From NCBI GenBank assembly GCA_028875575.1, contig JAPPDF010000042.1:1-64000 (forward strand): DNA of 64,000 bases. Direction: 5' to 3'. Positions 18,692 through 25,513 of the stretch are shown in pieces. The notes beneath the pieces are model-generated. The model ran no database searches. It worked only from the letters and a program-made list of their open reading frames with translations, and was not told where the DNA came from. Every line of letters begins with the position of its first letter. The first letter of the stretch is position 1. Source of the stretch: Acidobacteriota bacterium (lineage in GTDB: Bacteria; Acidobacteriota; Terriglobia; Versatilivoradales; Versatilivoraceae). Position numbers and translations under genes: made by a program.

Positions 18692-19054
18692 TCATTGCAG
18701 GTCCGTCAAAATCCCGGGCAGACGGGCGGAGAATGCGGAACGGGGCAGGACCCAGCTGGCTCCGGCCTTGCGGGCTTCCTCGGCAAGCTCGGTCTGAACG
18801 TGGGAAAAGTAAGCCAGAATGGGAATAGCGTCCGGTCCGGGCGAGCCCCTGAGTTCCTGAATGGCGCGAACCGGCTCGGTCGTCCGACCATTGAGGTCGA
18901 TGATGATGAGCTTGACATTCTCCGGGTCGGCGTTCCGGAGAAGTTCCCGGGGGGTCTTCAGGAGCCGGGCGGGGACGGAGCACATCCGGGCCGTGGAGGC
19001 GATTTTGCTCGAAAAGAAAAGATCGTCCACCAGTACCAGAACTTCATCAGGCAT
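18692..19054 (-). CDS. Degenerate receiver-domain (CheY-like) protein
   Basis: 120 aa with the alternating alpha/beta plan of response-regulator receivers. VLVLVDDLFF matches the beta1 acidic pair, LIIIDLNGR places the phospho-acceptor Asp, and ILAYFSHVQ supplies the hydroxyl residue of beta4. The conserved Lys of beta5 is missing: the loop reads VLPRSAF rather than a KP motif. It may be a non-phosphorylated or atypically phosphorylated adaptor. No output domain and no histidine kinase are nearby. ATG at 19054 begins MPDEVLVLVDD. Its stop lies 4 bp from that of hfq. Confidence 0.65.
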   Translation of the reverse strand: MPDEVLVLVDDLFFSSKIASTARMCSVPARLLKTPRELLRNADPENVKLIIIDLNGRTTEPVRAIQELRGSPGPDAIPILAYFSHVQTELAEEARKAGASWVLPRSAFSARLPGILTDLQ

Positions 19055-19792
19055 GACAGGTTCTCCGGTTATTGTTGCCCCCGCCCTGGTGGGCGGATCA
19101 TACGAGAGTGAAACATCGAACATTCATGGCAAGTCCGCAACAAGGACCCTGTCCCCTTGATCCGGTTTTCCATATCTATTGATTGAACATGGATACGCAG
19201 GATCGACAGGATAGTCAGAACGGGACGCTGCGCATGGGCCGCAGTCTCTCAAATATAAACCACTAATTACAATGTACTTACTGCGGATCATCCCGTTGAA
19301 TTTCCTTCATTGAATCCCTCTTTTCGAAAAGGAACCGGCTGTACGTTCCGGGACGTTGGCGGACCGTTAGCCAAGTATCGACCCTGAGTCCGAGGCCGTC
19401 AAGTGAAGTGGCAAGCTGCGCATACGGCGAAGCGGAACTCTCGGGTTATGTGCACCGCCGAGGCGTGCTGGTCGTGGCCAGCCGGTCACCTGCGGCCCGC
19501 CGTTTCCAGCGCCGGCCTCCTGGCAGGCTCGATGGCCATCCCGCTGGGGTCGCTGTGGAGGCAGCGAATCTGAATCAGGGACGAAAAGGGCGGAATTCGG
19601 TGTGCAATTGTCATTCCGAGATCGTGCCGAACGAGAGGAGGAGGTGCGTGGGACATCACGCCGCCGTTTCAGGTCGTGAGGACGCCGGAAACCCCCTGTC
19701 CCATTGGGGTTTTCAGGCAGCGCCTGAACCACAACGGCGAACACTCAGCCCTCTGAGAGGGCAGGCATTCAAGGCTGATCTGCTCACGATCG
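19055..19792. other. 738-bp stretch without a recognisable gene
   Basis: Open frames here are short, overlap on both strands and give Arg/Pro/Ser-rich translations without family features. A 'GGATACGCAGGATCGACAGG' degenerate 9-bp period repeat lies at about 19185-19213. An AT-rich patch (about 19250-19330) may hold a promoter. The rest may be decayed coding sequence; I cannot identify it. Confidence 0.5.
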
Positions 19793-20188
19793 TCACGGTT
19801 GAGGCTTCTCCTCTACGATCTGGATCAAGTTGCCGCACGAATCGTCGAATACCGCGGCAATGACAGTCCCGAGGTCCGTTGGCGGCTGTACGAATCGAAC
19901 CCCTCTTCCCAGGAGACGCTCGTGTTCGGCTTCGACGTCGTCGACCGCGAAGGAGGTCCAGGGGATACCGTCCTCCACGAGCGCTCTCTTGAACGGACGC
20001 ACCGCGGGATGGACATCGGGCTCGAGCACCAACTGCGTCCCCTCTGGAGCTTCCTCGGATACCACCGTGATCCAGGCATGCTCTCCCAGGGGGATGTTGT
20101 GCTTCAGCTGGAAGCCAAGTGTTTCCGTGTAGAAGCGAAGTGCCTTCTGTTGGTCGTCTACCAGCACGCTGGCCAGGTGAATTCTCAT
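19793..20188 (-). CDS. VOC-superfamily (glyoxalase/bleomycin-resistance-like) protein
   Basis: 131 aa with two beta-alpha-beta-beta-beta modules. The first begins IHLASVLVDDQQKALRFYTE, the second at SFAVDDVEAEHERLLGRGV, and the end FDDSCGNLIQIVEE supplies the terminal Glu metal ligand. The first-module ligand position (His in IHLAS) is also present. Members bind divalent metals and catalyse isomerisation, ring cleavage or thiol transfer; the substrate is not inferable. Its start overlaps the stop of the ArsR-type regulator gene (ATGA), so the two form an operon in which the regulator is upstream. Confidence 0.85.
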   Translation of the reverse strand: MRIHLASVLVDDQQKALRFYTETLGFQLKHNIPLGEHAWITVVSEEAPEGTQLVLEPDVHPAVRPFKRALVEDGIPWTSFAVDDVEAEHERLLGRGVRFVQPPTDLGTVIAAVFDDSCGNLIQIVEEKPQP

Positions 20189-20493
20189 CTCTCAAATGTC
20201 CTTTCATCCATCGAGATCGGCCAACGCTGCGCGATGGCCTTCAGCGGGCCGCCCTCGAACCAATGGAGCTTTGACCTCCCCTCCCGCCTCGTGCGAATCA
20301 GCCCGGCGGCCTCCAAGACGTCCAGGTGTTGCGTGATCGCCTGCCGCGAGGAGTTGATGCCGTGCTTCATGGTCAGGCGTGCGCAGAGTTCGAAGAGCGA
20401 CTGACCTGATCGATCGACGAGTTCATCCAGGATGGCTCGCCGGGTTGAGTCAGCGATGGCGCGATACACGTCCACGAGACCAGTCCAAGGCAA
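20185..20493 (-). CDS. ArsR-family winged-helix transcriptional regulator
   Basis: 102 aa. YRAIADSTRRAILDELVD is the typical first helices of ArsR-type repressors; the recognition helix is in SSRQAITQHLDVLEAAGLI and the wing in RTRREGRSKLHWF. No Cys-pair metal site is seen, so it belongs with the non-metal SdpR/PadR-like ArsR group often linked to VOC or SRPBCC genes. TTG at 20493 is used; GTG at 20475 is an alternative. It overlaps the VOC gene by 4 nt. A symmetrical sequence just upstream (20500-20547) is a candidate operator for autoregulation. Confidence 0.8.
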   Translation of the reverse strand: MPWTGLVDVYRAIADSTRRAILDELVDRSGQSLFELCARLTMKHGINSSRQAITQHLDVLEAAGLIRTRREGRSKLHWFEGGPLKAIAQRWPISMDERTFER

Positions 20494-20499
20494 TGGTTC

Positions 20500-20547
20500 G
20501 CTTGCATGTCAGGGGCCTATGGTATGCAAGTGCGTGCTTGCATGTCA
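20500..20547. promoter_or_regulatory. Candidate operator of the ArsR-type regulator
   Basis: GCTTGCATGTCA occurs twice (20500-20511 and 20536-20547), and ATGCAAG (20524-20530) faces CTTGCAT (20537-20543) across 6 bp as a perfect inverted repeat. The sites begin 7 bp upstream of the regulator's start codon. Confidence 0.5.
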
Positions 20548-20565
20548 ACTGTTCAACTTTACACC

Positions 20566-20800
20566 TGTCGGTAGCATGCGAAGTGACCGGTGTCGATAGC
20601 AGGTGAAGTGTCCACTTTGGGAGAAGCGGCACAGGATAGGCGTTTTGCCCAACCAGAACGGGGGGAGGGTGGCGCTATATCCGAGCCGCGCGGTAGAGCT
20701 GGCAATGAAGGTACAGGAAGCGGCCCTCGCCGAAGCGGGTTCCTTTGGCGACGGTGGAGAGGGTGTTGGGCGTGTATCGGGACAAGTACTGGGGTGGAAC
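20566..20800 (+). mobile_element. Possible decayed transposase/IS end
   Basis: A tandem pair of 25-bp units (20566-20590 and 20591-20615, 19 of 25 identical) is of the type seen beside IS ends. Beyond it, AMKVQEAALAEAG in one frame and RVLGVYRDKYW in another recall the N-terminal region of a DDE transposase family, now frameshifted. The resemblance is from memory and weak; there is no intact gene and no terminal repeat pair. Confidence 0.25.
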
Positions 20801-20809
20801 AGCAGGGAC

Positions 20810-20980
20810 GCTTCTGCACGGGAAGCCGACTCCGGCAATGGTCGCGTGCGGATTAGCGGATGTCCAGGGCGGCAAGCCGGCCGTCTCCAGAAAAAAATCT
20901 TGTGCATCCTGTGCATCGATGTGAATCAATTATCTGCCCATCCTCGACTGTGAACCGGTTTCCAGCCACCAGGCGCCGGC
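20810..20980 (-). repeat. 170-bp dispersed repeat, copy 1
   Basis: Read on the minus strand this matches 45984-46071 and then 46148-46257. Shared blocks include GTGGCTGGAAACC, TTGATTCACATCGATGCAC, a 9-bp period GATGCACAG tract followed by a run of T, and GGAGACGG, then a GGAGTC block. Non-coding. Confidence 0.75.
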
Positions 20981-21024
20981 GTTTGTTTCAGTCAAGGGGT
21001 GCATCGACTGCTTTCGCCCCCCGG

Positions 21025-22110
21025 TCAAGCGCTGTGCCGAAAATAAATCGTCTCGCCGTCCTGAACCGGATACTCCTTGCCCTCCAGTCGGAGTAGTCCT
21101 CGTTGTCGGGCGGCGGAAAGGGATTCGACCTCCAGCAGCACATCCCAGGGAATCACTTCAGCCCGGATAAAGCACCTTTCCATGTCGGAGTGGACAGCGC
21201 CGGCCGCCTTGAGAGCCGGTGTTCCCCCGGGGATAGTCCAGGCACGGCATTCCTCCTCCGACACGGTGAAAAAGGAAATCAGTCCAAGCAGTCGATAGGT
21301 GGTCCGAATCAACCGTACCAGACCCGGCTCGGCGAGCCCGTAGTCGGCCAGAAAGACCTCCACCTCCTCGTCGGCCAACTCCGCCAACTCCGCCTCCAGT
21401 TTGCCGCAGACGGCTGTCATGTCGACATTCGCCTGGCCCGCCAGGGTCTTGAGCCGGTAGAACTCGGCCAGGTGCGGGATTTGGGCGGCGGCACTGTCCG
21501 GGAGGTTGAGAACGTGAAGCACCGGTTTCTCCGACAGGAAGGAGAACCCCCGAAGGCGCTTTTTCTCCTCCCCACTCAGCCTGAGAGACCGAAGGGGCTT
21601 TTCCTGTTCCAGCCACTGCCGGCATTTTCGAAGCAGCGCATCTTCCCCGATCAAATCCGGATTCTTCATTTTCTTGAGATCCTTTTGCAGGCGTTCCAGC
21701 CGCCTTTCAATCACGGTCAGGTCGCCCAGGATGAGTTCCAGATCCAGTTCGGTGATGTTCCCTTCCGGAAGACCAGGGACCTCGCCCTGAGGCAACGGGT
21801 CCTGGTCGAAGGCTCGAACCACGTGCACCAGTACATCCAGGTTGCGGAAGTCTCCCAACCGGATCTCCGGAGCGGCAGCGCCTCTGTTAAAGGAAGGGAC
21901 GTCCAGGAATTCAATCACCGCCGGGGTGGTTTTTCTTGGCCGGAAAAGAGCCGACAGCCGGTCGAGGCGTGAATCGGGGACGGTAGCCACGCCAACCGCC
22001 GAGCCTCCGCGCTTGCGGGATTGAGCCGCGGGACCGATGTCTGCCTTGGTCAGGATCTTGAAGAGGGTGGACTTGCCCGCCGAAGGGAACCCGATAATTC
22101 CGGCTTTCAC
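21025..22110 (-). CDS. ychF: YchF/OLA1-family nucleotide-binding protein
   Basis: 361 aa. The P-loop is GIIGFPSAGKSTLF, with EFLDVPSF as switch region and a C-terminal TGS domain (ECRAWTIPGGTPALKAAG ... IYFRHSA). YchF proteins bind ATP in preference to GTP because of a changed G4 motif and are linked to ribosome-associated and oxidative-stress functions. A coiled-coil segment (about residues 120-190) interrupts the G domain as is usual. The GTG at 22110 has AGGGAG 7 nt upstream; longer in-frame reading would start inside the 245-bp repeat element and is rejected. Sequence is more divergent than typical YchF (GFPSAGKS rather than GLPNVGKS). Confidence 0.85.
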   Translation of the reverse strand: MKAGIIGFPSAGKSTLFKILTKADIGPAAQSRKRGGSAVGVATVPDSRLDRLSALFRPRKTTPAVIEFLDVPSFNRGAAAPEIRLGDFRNLDVLVHVVRAFDQDPLPQGEVPGLPEGNITELDLELILGDLTVIERRLERLQKDLKKMKNPDLIGEDALLRKCRQWLEQEKPLRSLRLSGEEKKRLRGFSFLSEKPVLHVLNLPDSAAAQIPHLAEFYRLKTLAGQANVDMTAVCGKLEAELAELADEEVEVFLADYGLAEPGLVRLIRTTYRLLGLISFFTVSEEECRAWTIPGGTPALKAAGAVHSDMERCFIRAEVIPWDVLLEVESLSAARQRGLLRLEGKEYPVQDGETIYFRHSA

Positions 22111-22164
22111 CAAGAGACTCCCTGGCCCGCCGTGCTGTGGCGGGGGCGCACTGATTCGACCGAC

Positions 22165-22409
22165 AGCCCGCATTTCTCACCAGGCCGCTGAGCATGCGGT
22201 AGAAAAGTGTTCGTCTTTAACGTCTTGCAGCGCTTCTTTTGGAGTCTTCAGTGTACTCACTGTGCTGGGCGTGCCCTGGCTTGTCCTTTTCCCCTCAGCG
22301 CATCCATGCTCGCTCGACCGTAGTGACCGCTACGCTCTTCGCTCCCGAGCACGCGCTGAGGGAAAAATGCCTGCGCCATGATCACGCCCCCTGGTGAGAA
22401 ATGCGGGCT
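22165..22409. repeat. 245-bp inverted-repeat element, copy 2
   Basis: The ends AGCCCGCATTTCTCACCAG and its complement are identical to copy 1. The right half with the CGACCG-type hairpin (about 22315-22350) is conserved, but the ~75 bp after the left end (22190-22260) is unrelated to copies 1 and 3. It lies between the ychF start and the 3' end of the FecR-like gene, 7 bp before the latter's stop codon. Confidence 0.85.
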
Positions 22410-22416
22410 TGCCCGC

Positions 22417-23190
22417 TCACACCAGGCCCAGGGTCAATACCTTGACCAAAACTCTCAGGAAGGACTTCCAAGGCGACCTTCCGGCGGGACGGGAGGAGCC
22501 GTAAGCTGATGCTCCCGGACCATTCCGCTCTCGGAAAGGCAGCGAACCGACACACTGGCAATCCCGGAAATATTCCGGGGACAGGATTCGGCCGGGCGTC
22601 ACTCTCATCCCTGGCCCCGGGGGCACGGTGAGAGCCTGGGAGCTGTCCTGGCCGGTGATTTCCAAAAGGCCCCGGTCGGACTGCACACAGATGGTCCCAT
22701 CGGGCTCCAGCGTGATCTCGCCCCGGCAGGTGTCCGACTCAAGTTGTGGGTCCGGACCCACTCTGATCAGGAAGTCGGGTGTCAGGAACAGGTCACCCTG
22801 GGAATCCGGAAAATCATAGGCCACGCTCCCGCCGTGCAGGGTGAGGAGGAAGGGAGACCGCGGCTGCTGAATCGTCAAGTCCGTGTCCCGACAGAGATCG
22901 ATTCGCCCTCCCGCCAGAAGTTCCAGATTGGCTTTGCCGCTCTTGCTACGGATCCTGGTTCCGTCGTAAATCATGGGGAAAGGGGACCGTCCACCCCGCC
23001 CCCAGTCGACCCGGCCGGTCAGTTGCAGAGTGCCCTTGGAAGTCAAGAAGCCCACCGGGAATTTGCCCGCCTGGTTTGACCGGGTCAAGGGATGGCCCGA
23101 GGAGATCATGGTTGCCGCGCAGAGCAGAACCAGGCATGCCCCGGCAATCCACCAGGAACCGGCCCAGTTGGTAATCAAACGGGAAATCAT
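22417..23190 (-). CDS. Membrane-anchored FecR-like domain protein
   Basis: 257 aa. The N-terminal signal-anchor (WWIAGACLVLLCAATMI) is followed by a beta-rich domain with the FecR-type pattern of short strands and turns (GTRIRSKSGKANLELLAGG, RIDLCRDTDLTIQQP, FLLTLHGGSVAYDFP). The C-terminus is Ser/Gly/Pro-rich and ends in a hydrophobic stretch (FLRVLVKVLTLGLV). There is no sigma factor gene alongside, so it is not a classic FecIR pair. It lies just upstream of, and divergent from, mraZ. ATG at 23190 precedes the anchor. Family assignment is tentative. Confidence 0.6.
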   Translation of the reverse strand: MISRLITNWAGSWWIAGACLVLLCAATMISSGHPLTRSNQAGKFPVGFLTSKGTLQLTGRVDWGRGGRSPFPMIYDGTRIRSKSGKANLELLAGGRIDLCRDTDLTIQQPRSPFLLTLHGGSVAYDFPDSQGDLFLTPDFLIRVGPDPQLESDTCRGEITLEPDGTICVQSDRGLLEITGQDSSQALTVPPGPGMRVTPGRILSPEYFRDCQCVGSLPFRERNGPGASAYGSSRPAGRSPWKSFLRVLVKVLTLGLV

Positions 23191-23328
23191 GTCGGAATCT
23201 GCCTTGCCCCGATCACTCCTCCGAGGCAAAACCGGGATTGCAGGCAGGCGGTTTCCTCCACGGAACAGTCACGCCCAAGCCTGCCATCAGACTAGCAGAA
23301 AAAAGTTCAACCCCAACAAATAAACTGC

Positions 23329-23356
23329 TTGACTCCGCCGTCGGAACCCGTAGACT
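23329..23356 (+). promoter_or_regulatory. dcw cluster promoter
   Basis: TTGACT (23329-23334), 16-nt spacer, TAGACT (23351-23356), immediately followed by the MraZ-type repeats. The leader before mraZ would be about 105 nt. Confidence 0.6.
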
Positions 23357-23359
23357 TGT

Positions 23360-23404
23360 GTGGAGTAAAGTGGACTAGAAAAGACTTTTGTGGTCTTATG
23401 TGGA
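23360..23404 (+). promoter_or_regulatory. MraZ-type operator (10-bp-phased GTGG repeats)
   Basis: GTGG begins at 23360, 23370, 23390 and 23400, exactly in 10-bp phase with one missing step at 23380. MraZ is known to bind TGGGN-type repeats spaced by about one helical turn upstream of its own gene, so this is a good candidate for autoregulation. The core differs (GTGG rather than TGGG). Confidence 0.7.
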
Positions 23405-23468
23405 TCTCAGGTCCGCATGGAGTGACTTTCTCGTTTCCCGATTATGGGCCGTTTCGGAGTTATGTCTC

Positions 23469-23921
23469 ATGTTGCAACTCAGGGGAAGCCAAACCACCAA
23501 GCTGGATGGGAAGGGCCGCATCAAGCTACCCATGGGTTTTCGCTCCGAGATCGAGCGGGAACATGGAAACGAGTTCTATGTCACCAGCCTCAAGGGAGAC
23601 TGCATCCGGCTCTATCCCTTTGACGTATGGGACGAACTGGAAAAGCACATTGCAAATCTCGGCGCGAAGAAGCCGGTTGTCAAGAAATTCTTGCGCGCGA
23701 CCAGCTACTACGGCCAAAAGGCCGTGATGGACAGCCAGGGTCGATTGCTGCTTCCTCTGGGACTGCGGGAGTCGGCCCGGTTGGAAAATGAAGTCAGGGT
23801 CGTGGGCTCCATGGATTATCTGGAAATCTGGCGAGACGACACCCTGAAGAGTGCTGTCGAGAGCAATCCGTGGAACGACAGCGACGACGAGGAACTCTCT
23901 GAATTGGGGATCGCGGGATGA
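23469..23921 (+). CDS. mraZ: MraZ transcriptional regulator
   Basis: 150 aa. Two SpoVT/AbrB-like repeats are visible, each with the family's D-x-K/Q-GR core: KLDGKGRIKLPMGFR near the start and AVMDSQGRLLLPLGLRE in the second half. MraZ forms a ring-shaped oligomer that represses the dcw operon. ATG at 23469 is chosen because it places the first repeat at the usual position; the in-frame upstream codons would lie in the leader. It is first gene of the cluster, and the next start (rsmH) overlaps its stop by 4 nt. Confidence 0.93.
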   Translation: MLQLRGSQTTKLDGKGRIKLPMGFRSEIEREHGNEFYVTSLKGDCIRLYPFDVWDELEKHIANLGAKKPVVKKFLRATSYYGQKAVMDSQGRLLLPLGLRESARLENEVRVVGSMDYLEIWRDDTLKSAVESNPWNDSDDEELSELGIAG

Positions 23922-24916
23922 GCTTGACCGGTCTCGCGGCCACAGGCGCTCCAATGGTTTCGACGTCACGAGTCAAGACTGGCGCCGGAGAGGTGGGTGA
24001 CACTCACAAGCCGGTAATGCTCTCCCAAGTCATCGAGCATCTGCGGCCTCAATCGAGAGGCGTCTATATCGACGCCACTCTTGGGCTGGGGGGACATGCC
24101 CGGGCCATTCTGGAGGAGTCCTCGCCCGAAGGGAAACTCCTTGGGATCGATCGCGACCGGCAGAGCCTGGACAAGGCTGCCCGGAGGCTGACTGGATACG
24201 CGGGACGTGTTGAGTTCCACCACGGGAATTTTGCCGAGGTGGAGGACATCGCCCGCCACAGGCGATTCGGAACCTGTGACGGAATCCTGGCCGACCTGGG
24301 CCTTTCGTCCTTCCAATTGGAAACGGCGGAACGTGGCTTCAGCTTTCAAAGATCCGGACCACTGGACATGAGAATGGACACCACCTCCTCACTGACGGCT
24401 GCCGAGGTGGTCAACCGCTTTCCGGAACCCAAGCTGGCAGGGCTGATTTACAGCTACGGGGAGGAGCCGGGTTCTCGCCGAATCGCCCGGGCTATCGTGC
24501 GAGCCAGACCCCTGCACGACACCCAGAGTCTGGCGGAGGTGGTTTCGCGGGCGGTGCGATCCAGACGCCGGGCGAAAATTCATCCGGCCACGCGAACCTT
24601 CCAGGCACTCAGAATTTTTGTCAATGACGAATTGGAGGCGCTACGGCAATTCGTCGCCAGTGCGATCGGGTTGCTGAAGGAAGGGGGGCGGCTGGCAATC
24701 ATCAGCTTCCATTCTCTGGAGGACCGGATCGTGAAAGGCTCCCTGGGCTCCATGGCTCGGGGGTGTATCTGTCCTCCCGAGGTGCCGGTTTGTGTCTGTA
24801 GTCGGAAAAAGTTGCTGAAGCTGGTTTGCCGCAAGCCCGTTTCTCCAACCGAGGGGGAAAAAATCAGAAATCCCCGGTCACGAAGCGCCAAGCTGAGGGT
24901 GGCCGAACGGTTGTGA
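23918..24916 (+). CDS. rsmH: 16S rRNA (cytosine1402-N4)-methyltransferase
   Basis: 332 aa, class I SAM methyltransferase modifying C1402 of 16S rRNA. Seen: HKPVMLSQVIEHL, the SAM-binding DATLGLGGHARAILE, the LGIDRDRQSL acidic loop, DGILADLGLSSFQ, and the C-terminal ISFHSLEDRIVK motif. The N-terminus carries about 25 extra residues rich in Ser/Thr/Gly before the conserved core, so translation might start later, but the ATGA overlap with mraZ supports the present start. Confidence 0.93.
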   Translation: MSLTGLAATGAPMVSTSRVKTGAGEVGDTHKPVMLSQVIEHLRPQSRGVYIDATLGLGGHARAILEESSPEGKLLGIDRDRQSLDKAARRLTGYAGRVEFHHGNFAEVEDIARHRRFGTCDGILADLGLSSFQLETAERGFSFQRSGPLDMRMDTTSSLTAAEVVNRFPEPKLAGLIYSYGEEPGSRRIARAIVRARPLHDTQSLAEVVSRAVRSRRRAKIHPATRTFQALRIFVNDELEALRQFVASAIGLLKEGGRLAIISFHSLEDRIVKGSLGSMARGCICPPEVPVCVCSRKKLLKLVCRKPVSPTEGEKIRNPRSRSAKLRVAERL

Positions 24917-24975
24917 AGCCGCAGCAGTTCCGATGCCGTCGAGCTTCGAAGTATCGGTTGAGGTGAGGAGGTCCG

Positions 24976-25401
24976 ATGACTGAGATTCACATGGTGAAAC
25001 AGATTGACAACTCCAGGCTGGTCAAGGAGTTGGATTCTCAAAAGACCAAGGAATGCCTGGTGCTCATGGTCCTGGCCATGTTGTGTCTGCTGGTGCTCCT
25101 CTGTCTGGCCTGGCAGCAGTTCGAGGTCATTCGCCGGGGCTATGAGCGTGAAGAACTGCGGAAGGACATCAAGCATCTGACTGAAATCAACCGCCAGCTC
25201 AAGCTGGAGAGGGCCACCTTGCGCAGTCCTCAGCGCATCGATCTGATCGCCAGGAAACAGCTTGGACTCACCAGTCCCTCCTTCGACCAGATTGTGATAC
25301 AGCCCGCCCCTGAGGCGCCGCAACCGACCGAAATTCTGGTTGCAGCCCGGGAAGGTCGCGGAATAGCGACTCTCCCGGCTCGATTCGGAGCGCTTCCCTG
25401 A
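24976..25401 (+). CDS. ftsL: FtsL-like division protein
   Basis: 141 aa bitopic protein: a short cytoplasmic N-terminus, one transmembrane helix (LVLMVLAMLCLLVLLCLAW, about residues 28-46) and a periplasmic leucine-zipper-like coiled coil (RKDIKHLTEINRQLKLERA), ending in the IARKQLGL motif common to FtsL. FtsL links FtsQ/B to FtsW/FtsI in the divisome. ATG at 24976 has GAGGAGG 5 nt upstream. The C-terminal tail is Pro/Ala-rich. Assigned by topology and position between rsmH and ftsI. Confidence 0.8.
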   Translation: MTEIHMVKQIDNSRLVKELDSQKTKECLVLMVLAMLCLLVLLCLAWQQFEVIRRGYEREELRKDIKHLTEINRQLKLERATLRSPQRIDLIARKQLGLTSPSFDQIVIQPAPEAPQPTEILVAAREGRGIATLPARFGALP

Positions 25402-25513
25402 GCCGAATTGCGGGCTCCTGATTCACAACGGTGGACGAGGGTGGCGGACAGGATTCCAGGGCGGCAAGCCCTTCTCACGGCGATAGCCTTTTGATTCATC
25501 AGTGGGACTTTCC

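Noticed and set aside
19367-19863. Overlapping open frames in the gap before the VOC gene
   Set aside because: Arg/Pro/Ser-rich translations on both strands, no start context and no family; treated as non-coding.
22111-22173. Longer ychF start inside the 245-bp element
   Set aside because: The first codons would come from the repeat's terminal sequence; the GTG at 22110 has its own ribosome site and gives the canonical N-terminus.
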